Assembly: GCA_016744555.1 (NCBI GenBank)
Contig: JADGED010000015.1
Coordinates: 7,175-19,812 of the forward strand
Source of the DNA: Desulfuromonadaceae bacterium
GTDB lineage: Bacteria > Desulfobacterota > Desulfuromonadia > Desulfuromonadales > Geopsychrobacteraceae
Direction: 5' to 3'
DNA length: 12,638 bases
Shown here in pieces: positions 1 to 7,218 of the stretch; position 1 is the first letter of the stretch; each line of letters opens with the position of its first letter. The notes below the pieces were generated by a model that was not told the origin of the DNA, did no database searches, and was given only the letters and a program-made list of their open reading frames with translations. The position numbers and the translations under genes are program-made.

Positions 1-614
1 TTGCTCAACCGCATACTGCGTGTTGCTGGGCCATAAATCCGCCACATCCCCCGCTCTTGAGCCGGCTTCGAGGCTTGTTGCATAAACCCCTTAACATCTT
101 TGAACGGATAGCCCAAAAACATGCCAACTTCATGCGGAATCCCTGCGGCAAACGAATTTCGCAAATGCTGCAAAGTAGCATCAATAGACAGTGGCAATGG
201 GTAGCCCTGACTAGCAAGAAAAGTTTGCATAGTCCTAGTTTGCAACCTTTTCTCCAATAAATCAGCACGATAGATAAACAGCAATACGCTGTCGCTTTCG
301 GTTTGCATCGGTAACACAGATAGGGATAGATCCTGCAACAGTTCGCCACCAAACTGCTGCCACAAATTAAACATGCGACGTCCACAAGGAAGCTTTTGGT
401 TGGGGATACGGACCATATTGGCCGGTTTCACTCCAGACAAAACCTCGGCAGCAGATACCGCGAAAAAGGCGGCCAAACATTCTTTTGGCGATGGAAACAG
501 GCCAGCGACATCTATCCAGGTGAGCTCCCTATCGACCTGCAATACAAAATGCTTTCTGCTTGCTCCATCCAACTCGTTATTAATACAACAGCGCTTCTCG
601 CCACGACATTTCAT
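1..614 (-). CDS. DUF3793 family protein, 3' end beyond the window
   Basis: The minus frame opens at an ATG at 614 and stays open for 204 codons to the window edge, so the C-terminus is missing. The ATG has a good ribosome site (AAGGGTG) about seven bases upstream. The DUF3793 signature is HEVGMFLGYPFKDVKGFM at residues 161-178, followed by a WRIYG stretch at 191-195. That stretch normally lies close to the end of this family, so perhaps only a few tens of residues are lost. An early Cys-Cys (9-10) and Cys 46 and 77 are visible. The biochemical function of the family is unknown. From general knowledge, members often sit near ferrous-iron uptake or flavodoxin genes in anaerobes. The strong Fur box just upstream fits a role in iron limitation, which is inference. 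I see no membrane segment or signal peptide, so it is probably cytoplasmic. Confidence 0.82.
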   Translation of the reverse strand, partial: MKCRGEKRCCINNELDGASRKHFVLQVDRELTWIDVAGLFPSPKECLAAFFAVSAAEVLSGVKPANMVRIPNQKLPCGRRMFNLWQQFGGELLQDLSLSVLPMQTESDSVLLFIYRADLLEKRLQTRTMQTFLASQGYPLPLSIDATLQHLRNSFAAGIPHEVGMFLGYPFKDVKGFMQQASKPAQERGMWRIYGPATRSMRLS

Positions 615-631
615 ACGTTATCACCCTTAGA

Positions 632-651
632 GATTTTGATTACCATTATCA
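632..651 (-). promoter_or_regulatory. Fur box upstream of the DUF3793 gene
   Basis: On the minus strand, 650-632 reads GATAATGGTAATCAAAATC, matching the 19-base Fur consensus GATAATGATAATCATTATC at 16 positions. The 7-1-7 core TGATAATGGTAATCA lies at 651-637. It is 18 bases upstream of the DUF3793 start codon, and a TATGAT or GATAAT -10-like hexamer overlaps it, so binding would block the promoter. I assigned no clear -35 hexamer. Confidence 0.75.
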
Positions 652-754
652 TATAGCTGGCAAAAAAAATGACTACTACCAACTGCAACATTAAGCCCAC
701 ACTATTGCACCAGAGCTACCTTCGCTATCACTACAATCTCAGATTCATAAAACT

Positions 755-1181
755 TTAGCCCTGCACACATTTACTACAAAACCCGTATAGTTCATGACGA
801 TGATCCTTGATAGCGTACTGGTGCGCAGCTGCAACTTTACTTTGCAATTCTTCAATTTTTGGTTCATTAAACTCGATTATTAAGCCACTCTTCCGACACA
901 CCAAGTGATCGTGATGACTATCTGATTTGATTTCCAAAAACCGTGCCTGATCATCACCGAAGTGCAACTCCACCGCTACTCCAGACTCAACCAGAAGCTT
1001 GAAAGTTCGATGAACGGTCACATTACCAATATTCGGATGCTTTTTTTCAACTTAAAGTAAAGCTCTTCGGTCGAACAATGTGAGGTAGCACCCCAAAAGT
1101 ACTGTAAGATTATATGCCGTTGGCTGATTGTCTTCAAACCGTTGCGGAACAAAAATCGCTAAATATCTCTTCTTGCTTCAT
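755..1181 (-). pseudogene. fur: Ferric uptake regulator Fur, two frameshifts
   Basis: The gene starts at ATG 1181 (MKQEEIFSDF) and ends with TAA at 755, but the frame breaks twice. A T5 run (1151-1155) needs a sixth T to continue into LFRNGLKTISQRHIILQYF. An A7 run (1041-1047) needs an eighth A to join YFKLKKK to HPNIGNVTVHRT. With both repaired, a normal-length Fur of about 142 residues appears. It has a winged-helix DNA-binding half and a metal-binding half with HHDH, a single Cys, and a C-terminal CSKC. Conserved positions have drifted: TVYRTLKLL is TVHRTFKLL, and the first CxxC is CRKS, losing a structural zinc ligand. Unrepaired, translation from 1181 ends after about a dozen wrong residues. 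Two breaks plus residue losses suggest real decay. Homopolymer sequencing error remains possible. A GTG at 1021 opens an 88-codon fragment lacking most of the DNA-binding domain. Confidence 0.85.
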
Positions 1182-1206
1182 CAAGCCTACCACCTAGACA
1201 TAAAAC

Positions 1207-1221
1207 TGAAAATGATTTTCA
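1207..1221 (-). promoter_or_regulatory. Perfect 7-1-7 Fur box upstream of fur
   Basis: TGAAAATGATTTTCA is a perfect inverted repeat with 7-base arms around one central base. It differs from the 7-1-7 Fur core TGATAATnATTATCA by one symmetrical change in each arm. It lies 25 bases upstream of the fur ATG, the position expected for autoregulation. Confidence 0.7.
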
Positions 1222-1259
1222 AAACCTAAAGCAGTCTTTAATAAAAGTCAACAAATAGT

Positions 1260-1289
1260 TGTCGGAGAAGCAACATTGCTTCTCCGACA
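1260..1289 (-). terminator. Hairpin downstream of lbtU
   Basis: A 14-base perfect stem (TGTCGGAGAAGCAA against its complement) with a loop of only two bases, or four if the last pair opens. It begins 23 bases past the lbtU stop. The following minus-strand sequence is T-rich but has no clean U-run, so it is either an intrinsic terminator with a poor tail or a 3'-stabilising hairpin. It separates lbtU from fur. Confidence 0.65.
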
Positions 1290-1312
1290 CTCCACTGCTG
1301 AATACAGTTAAT

Positions 1313-2377
1313 TTAAAATTCTAATGCCAACTGACAAGTAAACTTGTCGGCATCGTCTCCAGTACCGCCATCAGAGGTACCGTAGTCTTCGTCACGAACA
1401 TATTCCAGAGTGGCACCCAGCCCCTCGACAATGTCAAAACCAAATGCAGCACCATAGCGCTTCTCAGCCAAACCTAAACTTACAGCTTCATCACTCTGTT
1501 GGTAAATTGCAGCAACCGAAGCGCCATGACCTGCGACTTCAAAGCCGTAACCAACCTCAACGCCCCAAGCCATTGGCTTATCATCTTCACTGTCCAGATA
1601 GTCGTCATTCAGCGCAGTCAAGTACTCGGCAATAAAGCTAAAATCAGCAACATTAGCTACCAAGCTAGCTGTTGCACCAGAAGTATAATCATCAATATCA
1701 CCACCGGTTAGATCATCGAAGCCAGCTGAAGCGGCAATATTATTGATCCAGCCAGCCGACACATCCACACTTACAACTTCTGACTCAAAAGCATAGCCAG
1801 CCGCAACACCATACGAATCAATCATGTCATCATCGTCAGCATCGACATTATCGTCAGTCTCACCATTAAAGGCATAGGTAGCGCCATAAAAACCACCAAC
1901 GCCAAAATCAACAACGATTGCACCATCCGCAGCAACCTCGCCCAATTCAAGGGTAAGTGGATCACTGAGCATGCCGGTCTCATACACACCGAAAGGTACA
2001 TACAAGCGGCCTACGGTAGCCGATACGCCATAATCTTCAACGCTGCCGAGAGTGATGCCGGCTTCGTCAACGGTGATGTAATCTTCCTCATCATCCCAGC
2101 TAAGTAGGGTAAAACCAGAGAAATAATCGGTCAGTATTGCGTCTATACCTAACTCAACAGTAGCGATATTGATATCACTGGTTCTAACACTGTCATAATC
2201 ACGCTCATAAGCCCCTTCGACCTCAATCGCACCGCTAAACTCCACCGACTGTAAGAACCCTTGACCTAGAGCATCTTCCAATACTGTCACCCGGCTGGCC
2301 AACGAGCTATCGCTTGCAAATGCCAAAGAGGCAGAGAACACCAGACAAGAAACGATCAAACTAACTACCAAACGCAT
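1313..2377 (-). CDS. LbtU family siderophore porin
   Basis: Predicted outer-membrane beta-barrel of 354 residues. The start is set at ATG 2377 (MRLVVSLIV), because GAAAGG lies eight bases upstream and a signal peptide follows at once, ending at ASLAFA before SDSS. An upstream in-frame GTG at 2416 would add 13 residues in front of the signal and is unlikely. A short heptad-like stretch (SLASRVTVLEDALG) comes after the signal, then amphipathic strands rich in Gly, Ala and Tyr with many Asp/Glu-rich turns, and a C-terminal Phe as in outer-membrane proteins. The acidic turns may help metal-complex binding, which is inference. LbtU of Legionella takes up legiobactin without TonB. The family match rests on overall pattern and is fairly confident, while the substrate is unknown. 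Fur and Crp/Fnr-type sites lie upstream. Regulation by iron is likely. Confidence 0.75.
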   Translation of the reverse strand: MRLVVSLIVSCLVFSASLAFASDSSLASRVTVLEDALGQGFLQSVEFSGAIEVEGAYERDYDSVRTSDINIATVELGIDAILTDYFSGFTLLSWDDEEDYITVDEAGITLGSVEDYGVSATVGRLYVPFGVYETGMLSDPLTLELGEVAADGAIVVDFGVGGFYGATYAFNGETDDNVDADDDDMIDSYGVAAGYAFESEVVSVDVSAGWINNIAASAGFDDLTGGDIDDYTSGATASLVANVADFSFIAEYLTALNDDYLDSEDDKPMAWGVEVGYGFEVAGHGASVAAIYQQSDEAVSLGLAEKRYGAAFGFDIVEGLGATLEYVRDEDYGTSDGGTGDDADKFTCQLALEF

Positions 2378-2473
2378 AAAAATACCTTTCTCGAAAAATT
2401 TCAGGGGTGCAATCACACCCCCATCACCGTAAGAATTAATGGCGCAAATTTAGAGAAGTGGGCCGTTAAAATC

Positions 2474-2489
2474 TGTGACCTAAATCACA
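2474..2489. promoter_or_regulatory. Crp/Fnr-type operator upstream of lbtU
   Basis: TGTGACCTAAATCACA has both exact half-sites of the Crp consensus TGTGA-N6-TCACA. It lies 96 bases upstream of the lbtU ATG and 95 bases past the NicO permease stop, so it most likely serves lbtU. Which regulator binds (Crp, an Fnr-like protein, HcpR or another) cannot be told from the site. Confidence 0.6.
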
Positions 2490-2503
2490 AAGGACAAAGA
2501 AAA

Positions 2504-2518
2504 TGAAAAATGTTATCA
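2504..2518 (-). promoter_or_regulatory. Candidate Fur box upstream of lbtU
   Basis: TGAAAAATGTTATCA fits the 7-1-7 Fur core TGATAATnATTATCA at 11 of 14 arm positions. It is 14 bases beyond the Crp/Fnr-type site and 126 bases from the lbtU start. It is weaker than the other two Fur boxes. The gene type makes it plausible. Confidence 0.45.
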
Positions 2519-2584
2519 ATTATTTATCGCCGCGACAGCGAAGTGGAAGGGTGCGTACAAGACCAGAAACAGCGTTCGACAAAG

Positions 2585-3472
2585 CTAGCCGCCAATAGCC
2601 CCATAGAGCAACAACAGGCCAACACAAAAAACCGCAAGAGCCCCCAATAATCCGAACAAATCGTGTAAAACAGTATAAACTCTGGTGGTCTTACTGCTTC
2701 GCTGCATAATCGTCGCCCGCATATAAACGGTGAAAAAAGCAATTCCTGACAAGGTAAGTGCCATCCCCAGCGCCACGGCCAAAGCCATAAGGATTCCCAG
2801 AGAAAGCATTTTTTGCGACAAAAAAAACAGCAGAACAATCATGGTCCCCGGACATGGTGCCAATGCCAACGCCAACAGCAACCACCATGGCCTGCCTGCC
2901 GACTCTGTTTTACCTGTATCACCCCTTTTTTTCTGCACCAGCGAGGCTAACTTGGCGAGCAGCAGCCATAAACCAATAAGTGTAATGACTGTATAGGAGA
3001 CAATCTGTAGATTATTACTCCAATGGCTAAAAGTTGTTGTCAGCCGACCAATTGACAAAAAATAGATCACCAACACCAGCACTATCGCCGACACCCCGTG
3101 CACAACTCCAGCAATAGCCGCAAGGATCACCCCCTGCCGGGCTGAGCCCTTACGAGCTAGCAAATACGAAGCGATAACCGCTTTTCCGTGCCCAGGACCA
3201 AGCGAATGTACAACGCCATACAGAAATGCCACCCCCAGCAGCAACAAGGCAACCACCTTGTCACCCTGCCGTAACTTGCGGGTTAAAGAGACCATTTTTT
3301 CTTTTAATTGCTTCTGCAGCGACACAATATAGTGCTGCGCCCCGGCAGCAGTTGTAGAGGTATTCACCACCGGCCGCAAACTGGCACTCGGTACCTCTTT
3401 ACTTAAAGCCGACGCTGGCGAGAGATAGCAGGTAAAAATGAATGAGGACAAAACAATAATCAGTATTTTCAT
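2585..3472 (-). CDS. NicO family metal permease, ZevB-like
   Basis: Inner-membrane metal transporter of 295 residues. The N-terminus is a hydrophobic signal or anchor (1-22), then a periplasmic stretch to about 70, then about six membrane helices. The NicO signatures are visible: HSLGPGHGKAVIASYLL (89-105), HGVSAI (125-130) and APCPGTMIVLLF (205-216). The loop before PCPG (about 178-195) is Lys-rich and has no His cluster, unlike the nickel/cobalt exporter RcnA. The ATG overlaps the DUF1007 stop by four bases (ATGA), so the two are translationally coupled. A NicO permease with a DUF1007 partner matches ZevAB, a zinc-acquisition pair of Haemophilus influenzae. Nickel or cobalt transport is an alternative. 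Metal and direction are not shown by sequence. Confidence 0.83.
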   Translation of the reverse strand: MKILIIVLSSFIFTCYLSPASALSKEVPSASLRPVVNTSTTAAGAQHYIVSLQKQLKEKMVSLTRKLRQGDKVVALLLLGVAFLYGVVHSLGPGHGKAVIASYLLARKGSARQGVILAAIAGVVHGVSAIVLVLVIYFLSIGRLTTTFSHWSNNLQIVSYTVITLIGLWLLLAKLASLVQKKRGDTGKTESAGRPWWLLLALALAPCPGTMIVLLFFLSQKMLSLGILMALAVALGMALTLSGIAFFTVYMRATIMQRSSKTTRVYTVLHDLFGLLGALAVFCVGLLLLYGAIGG

Positions 3473-4059
3473 AGCTTGGAAAATTTCACAGTAACAGCAC
3501 CCACTGCTTCTCTGGAGACAAGAAATGCCCCCATTGACGCTTGAGCGTAAGTCAGAGATACCGGATAAGCAGGAGTAGAGGCACTTATTGAAATACTACT
3601 TTTATTAGTAATAACAGAGGCAAAATTGGTGTCATCTTCCACGCGCACCGTTAACGATTTAGTCGCTTGCGCAACCGGCATGCGACAAGGAACCTTAAAG
3701 CTGTAGAACAAAGAACCATTATGCACCGTAGCGGAAAATTCTGTCACCGCCGGTAGAGAGAATTTTTCTCCAGCAACAATGAGATGGATAAAATAATCAA
3801 ATTTTGCCAAGTTAGTAAATGCCTCAGCCTCTATTGCCGCAACCTCCTGCGGTGACAAAATAGCGTCACCGTCATCAAAATCGAGCAAAATACCGGCAGA
3901 AAACATTTCATCAAAAACCCAGTCAACTTTAATTCCGGCCAGCCCCGCTGAATCAAACTCGAAAGATAAGTAGTTATTCACAAACACATGGGGGTGCGCA
4001 CTTGCAATCACTGGCTGAAGTAACAGCAGACAAAATATAAAAACATATGTTTTAAGCAT
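3469..4059 (-). CDS. DUF1007 family periplasmic protein, ZevA-like
   Basis: Exported protein of 196 residues. A signal peptide (1-21) ends at ASA, and the mature protein starts with the family hallmark HPHVFV (22-27), whose histidines probably bind metal. WVFDEMFSAGILLDFD (47-62) is also typical of DUF1007. It runs into an acidic loop, DDGDAILSPQE (62-72), that resembles a degenerate EF-hand loop. The C-terminal half is beta-rich. It is the first gene of a two-gene operon with the NicO permease and probably hands metal to or from it in the periplasm. This follows from the known ZevAB pairing. The start at 4059 has no strong ribosome site, but the signal peptide fixes it. A Crp/Fnr-type palindrome lies 87 bases upstream. 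Confidence 0.85.
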   Translation of the reverse strand: MLKTYVFIFCLLLLQPVIASAHPHVFVNNYLSFEFDSAGLAGIKVDWVFDEMFSAGILLDFDDGDAILSPQEVAAIEAEAFTNLAKFDYFIHLIVAGEKFSLPAVTEFSATVHNGSLFYSFKVPCRMPVAQATKSLTVRVEDDTNFASVITNKSSISISASTPAYPVSLTYAQASMGAFLVSREAVGAVTVKFSKL

Positions 4060-4146
4060 TCTAGTTTTAGCTACACATCAAGAGAAGAGAATAGATACCA
4101 TACAGTAAAAAAACTAGTATTGTGTCACGCCACTCTCATATAAATC

Positions 4147-4162
4147 TGTGACATATGTCACA
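4147..4162. promoter_or_regulatory. Perfect Crp/Fnr-type palindrome between divergent genes
   Basis: TGTGACATATGTCACA is a perfect 16-base palindrome and a perfect TGTGA-N6-TCACA site. It sits between the DUF1007 start (87 bases away) and the MFS start (93 bases away), so it could act on either or both promoters. It shares its half-sites with the site upstream of lbtU. Confidence 0.65.
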
Positions 4163-4218
4163 ATCATAAGAGCCATTTTCAAACATACCGCTGTACAGGG
4201 GAACTAACTTCTGCTAGA

Positions 4219-4233
4219 TGATAACTATTAACT
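4219..4233 (+). promoter_or_regulatory. Weak Fur-box-like site upstream of the MFS gene
   Basis: TGATAACTATTAACT fits the 7-1-7 Fur core at 11 of 14 arm positions. It lies 22 bases upstream of the MFS start codon. The region is AT-rich, so chance is a real possibility. Confidence 0.3.
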
Positions 4234-4255
4234 TTGCCCCCAAGGATAGCTGCAA

Positions 4256-5410
4256 ATGCTAACCCACAAACAAGCTGAAATATTCCCACTAATTTTCATT
4301 ACCATTCTGTCTCTATCGGCACTGTATGCGCCTCAACCTCTATTGCCAGTATTAAGTCATGAATTTGGGGTCAGCCGGGAGATGGCGGCAGCACTGACTA
4401 CTATTACATTTATCCCTTTGGCATTAGCGCCATTGTTTTACGGCTATCTGCTCGAAACTGTTTCCCCGATAAAACTCTTGAAAACCACCGTCCCGTTACT
4501 AGCTATTACCGAACTGGTATTTGCTGGTGCCACTAGCTTCACCGTGCTTTTAACCATCCGCTTGCTCCAAGGCTTATTGATTCCGGCAATTTTAACTGCC
4601 CTGATGACCTATCTGTCTGGGCGTTCCACCTCAGGCACTATGCAGCGAAGCATGTCAATCTACATAGCGGCAACTATCTTTGGCGGCTTTGCCGGGCGCC
4701 TAACAACCGGGTTAATTGCCAATATGTTTGGTTGGAGAATTAGTTTTATACTCCTAGCAATAACCCTTGCGATCGGCTTCTTGACCTTATTTCTCCTGCC
4801 AGAAACCACAGAGATTAAGACCATACGCCCCCAACCCAAAGATTTTATCCAGGTATTGCACAAACCGGTATTCCTACCCATTTACTTGAGCGTGTTCTGT
4901 CTATTTTTTGTTTTTGCGGCGGTGATGAACTTTCTCCCTTTCCGACTGACCGAACTGAGTGATCAAGCCGATGAACTAAGGATCGGCTTGATGTATTCAG
5001 GCTATATGATGGGAATAGTCACCTCGCTTGGTGCTCCTAAAGTTATCTCTTGGTGCAAAGGTGAAATAAAAACTATTCGCATTGGGCTACTATGTTTCGC
5101 CTTAACCCTAATTGGCCTCGCCAGCAATCAAGTTTGGTTACTATTTAGTGTGATGTTCCTCTTTTGTGCCGCCATGTTTCTAGTTCATGCGACCGCATCT
5201 GGGCTTGTAAATCAATTGGCAGGCGAACAGCGAGGGCTAACCAATGGTCTTTATGTCGCCTTCTATTATGCTGGTGGTAGCATTGGATCATTTGCTCCAG
5301 GAATCATCTATCGGAACTTTGGCTGGAATGGCTTCCTTATTCTGTTGGCTCTTATCTGTATAACAGGTTATATCTGTATAAATACAATTCAACTCACTAC
5401 TAAACCGTAA
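4256..5410 (+). CDS. MFS transporter, DHA1/YnfM-like
   Basis: Major facilitator permease of 384 residues in the inner membrane, with about twelve hydrophobic helices in two six-helix halves. The first-helix motif LYAPQPLLPVL (23-33) is typical of the YnfM-like branch of drug:proton antiporters. Motif A after helix 2 is degenerate (GYLLETVSPIKLL, 63-75), and the proline/glycine-rich helix 5 region includes IFGGFAGRLTTG. The ATG at 4256 has AAGGAT nine bases upstream. The substrate cannot be read from sequence. Its position opposite a metal-transport operon with iron genes nearby makes efflux of a small molecule such as a siderophore imaginable, but this is only inference. The next gene starts 17 bases after its stop, so the two are probably cotranscribed. 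Confidence 0.85.
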   Translation: MLTHKQAEIFPLIFITILSLSALYAPQPLLPVLSHEFGVSREMAAALTTITFIPLALAPLFYGYLLETVSPIKLLKTTVPLLAITELVFAGATSFTVLLTIRLLQGLLIPAILTALMTYLSGRSTSGTMQRSMSIYIAATIFGGFAGRLTTGLIANMFGWRISFILLAITLAIGFLTLFLLPETTEIKTIRPQPKDFIQVLHKPVFLPIYLSVFCLFFVFAAVMNFLPFRLTELSDQADELRIGLMYSGYMMGIVTSLGAPKVISWCKGEIKTIRIGLLCFALTLIGLASNQVWLLFSVMFLFCAAMFLVHATASGLVNQLAGEQRGLTNGLYVAFYYAGGSIGSFAPGIIYRNFGWNGFLILLALICITGYICINTIQLTTKP

Positions 5411-5427
5411 AAAATAAGGCTTTATTG

Positions 5428-6276
5428 ATGCTATTACCCGGCTACTGTTATGAATTAAACGTTAAAACTATTAGTGAAAAAGGTGCGTGGCTCTACGCCG
5501 AGGAAGAACAACTGTTTCTCCCTAAACGTGAATGCCCAGAGGATATCAATCTTGATGAACCCGTTGAGGTTTTTTTGTATCTTGATCGTGACAACGAACG
5601 CAAATTAACCACCCAAATGCCGCTGGCGCAAGTAGGTGACTTCACTGTACTCCAAGTTAAAAGTGTCGGTGAGCACGGTGCTTTTCTGGAATGGGGGGTA
5701 AAAAAAGATCTACTGGCTCCATTTAGCGAGCAAGCACAAAAAATGGTTGAAGGTCGCAAGTACCTAGTTCACATATTCCACGACAAAGAGGATCGCCCTG
5801 TCGCCTCAAGTAGATTCGAAAGATTTTTGGTAAAAGAAAATAGGGATCTTAAAGAGGGTGAAGAGGTCGATGTTGTTATCTGGGCATTCACCGATCTTGG
5901 AGCAAAAGTAATTGTCAATAATTACTACGAAGCCCTCATTTATCGGGATGAAGTTCCACAGGGATTAAAGCGTGGGGACCAATACTTGGGCTATGTGTTG
6001 CGGATTCGAGCAGATCACAGAATCGACATCTCCCTGCGTCGCCCCGGTGCCGCTGGAGTTAAAGATGCTCGTGATGTCATCCTTGATGCCCTTAAAAATT
6101 CAGAGGATGGGTTTCTTCCATTGCACGACAAAAGCTCTCCCGACGAGATTAATGATCAACTTGGATTAAGTAAAAAAGTGTTTAAAAAGGCGATCGGCGG
6201 GTTATATAAAGATGGATCAATCAAGCTAGGTGAGCAGCGAATAACATTGCAGAAAACTAGTGGCAATAATAAATAA
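5428..6276 (+). CDS. CvfB-like S1 RNA-binding protein
   Basis: Cytoplasmic protein of 282 residues. The ATG at 5428 is preferred over the TTG just before it because AAGG lies eight bases upstream of the ATG. The layout matches the CvfB/YitL family: an N-terminal OB/S1-like unit (about 1-60), a second S1 unit (about 65-130, VGDFTVLQVKSVGEHGAFLEWG), a third (about 135-205, with GYVLRIRADHRIDISLRRP), and a C-terminal winged helix (about 215-275). The signature near the end is FKKAIGGLYKDGSIKL. CvfB proteins bind RNA and affect virulence or stress genes in Firmicutes. The precise role here is unknown. It ends 40 bases before a strong terminator. Confidence 0.82.
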   Translation: MLLPGYCYELNVKTISEKGAWLYAEEEQLFLPKRECPEDINLDEPVEVFLYLDRDNERKLTTQMPLAQVGDFTVLQVKSVGEHGAFLEWGVKKDLLAPFSEQAQKMVEGRKYLVHIFHDKEDRPVASSRFERFLVKENRDLKEGEEVDVVIWAFTDLGAKVIVNNYYEALIYRDEVPQGLKRGDQYLGYVLRIRADHRIDISLRRPGAAGVKDARDVILDALKNSEDGFLPLHDKSSPDEINDQLGLSKKVFKKAIGGLYKDGSIKLGEQRITLQKTSGNNK

Positions 6277-6316
6277 ACTCGCTAGCTTGATTTATTCGAC
6301 AAAACGACGTGAAATA

Positions 6317-6352
6317 AAATAGCCCCACATCAAAATGATATGGGGCTATTTT
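6317..6352. terminator. Bidirectional intrinsic terminator
   Basis: AAAATAGCCCCA pairs perfectly with TGGGGCTATTTT. Inside, ATCA pairs with TGAT after one mismatch, leaving a three-base loop. The A-run on one side and T-run on the other make it work in both directions. It lies between the convergent CvfB-like gene and the Cache-like gene. Confidence 0.92.
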
Positions 6353-6400
6353 ATAAATATTTACAGCTGGCAAATAATATCGCTAGGCGACACTAAAATA

Positions 6401-6994
6401 CTATTTCGGAGTATAAACGATTCTTAGCGCTCCCCAATGGCGTCCCTGGATAGTTATCGGCACAGACATATCTTTCATGCTTCGCCCCCCATCGGTATTA
6501 TATTTTTGCATAAGAAATGGCTCAAGGCTCCGTGCGGCAGTTAAACCAGTTTTATCATTAAACATCCGCTTGGTTCTATTTTTCTTAAGGTCAACACTAG
6601 CATCACCCGTTAACGGTCTTGCGAAAGAGCTATTATGGGTAGAAACATAACCATTAATATCTGCAGCGTAAACAGCACGAATTCGTTTGTTCTTTTTTTG
6701 ATATTTATCAATAATTGTCCTAATAGTTCCATCAAAAATAATATCGTACTGGGTATGATATTTTTGCGGATTAGTTTTCGGGATAGGAATGTAAAAAGTA
6801 TCGAACAATTGCGCTACCGTCAAAGTTCCAGATGTCAACAACAGGTTCAATTGATCAGTTACTTCGGCACGGCACTCCCCAGCCCACTGCTTAACCTGAA
6901 GGTCAAAAGGATCTAATCCTTTAGCAAAGCTAGGTAGAGCTATCAATGTCACTAAAACGCCAGCTAACAAAATCTTTTTACAAAGAAAAAACAT
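6401..6994 (-). CDS. Secreted protein with a chemoreceptor-type Cache-like domain
   Basis: Exported protein of 197 residues. A signal peptide (about 1-24) ends at SFA. The remainder resembles the ligand-binding part of some methyl-accepting chemotaxis proteins: a helix, YHTQYDIIFD (79-88), a strand AVYAADINGYVSTHN (107-121), then NRTKRMF (139-145), a helix, and the closing SVPITIQGRHWGALRI (177-192). No second membrane helix, HAMP or signalling domain follows. The protein stops just after the sensor domain, so it is a free periplasmic binding module or an anchorless relative of a receptor. The ATG at 6994 has GGAGGG about nine bases upstream, a strong site. The ligand is unknown. It stands alone between the terminator and the thioesterase gene. 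The fold assignment is pattern-based. Confidence 0.65.
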   Translation of the reverse strand: MFFLCKKILLAGVLVTLIALPSFAKGLDPFDLQVKQWAGECRAEVTDQLNLLLTSGTLTVAQLFDTFYIPIPKTNPQKYHTQYDIIFDGTIRTIIDKYQKKNKRIRAVYAADINGYVSTHNSSFARPLTGDASVDLKKNRTKRMFNDKTGLTAARSLEPFLMQKYNTDGGRSMKDMSVPITIQGRHWGALRIVYTPK

Positions 6995-7218
6995 TTACCA
7001 CTTCCCTCCAGCTAACAATTTTCATTTAAAATGCCAACGCAAGATGAAGATATTGGCATCCATACGAAAGCCACAACAATTTATGGGCTTCTTAAGACAC
7101 AAATTAAATCAGCGGCCTACAATTTGTCAACCTTATTAAAAATCCTCTAATCCTAGGCAGGTAACTATCCGATTTTACACATACAACCATTAAACATACT
7201 TATACTAGGGCCCATTAT

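Noticed and set aside
57..656. Plus-strand open frames of 67-86 codons
   Set aside because: They lie opposite the DUF3793 gene, have no ribosome sites and no recognisable protein pattern. The minus frame is the coding one.
755..1021. The 88-codon Fur fragment from GTG 1021 as a complete short gene
   Set aside because: Fur similarity continues upstream in shifted frames to 1181, so this is the remainder of a frameshifted gene.
1044..1155. Programmed ribosomal frameshifting in fur
   Set aside because: Two separate shifts in one small regulator, with no stimulatory structure seen and no known precedent in Fur. Indels are simpler.
2524..2996. Open frames overlapping the NicO gene on both strands
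   Set aside because: They are out-of-frame shadows, while the NicO frame has clear family motifs.
7031..7059. Inverted repeat ATGCCAA / TTGGCAT with a 15-base spacer upstream of the Cache-like gene
   Set aside because: The arms are only seven bases, the loop is long, and it fits neither a terminator nor a known operator. The 224-base gap 6995-7218 otherwise shows nothing I can name.
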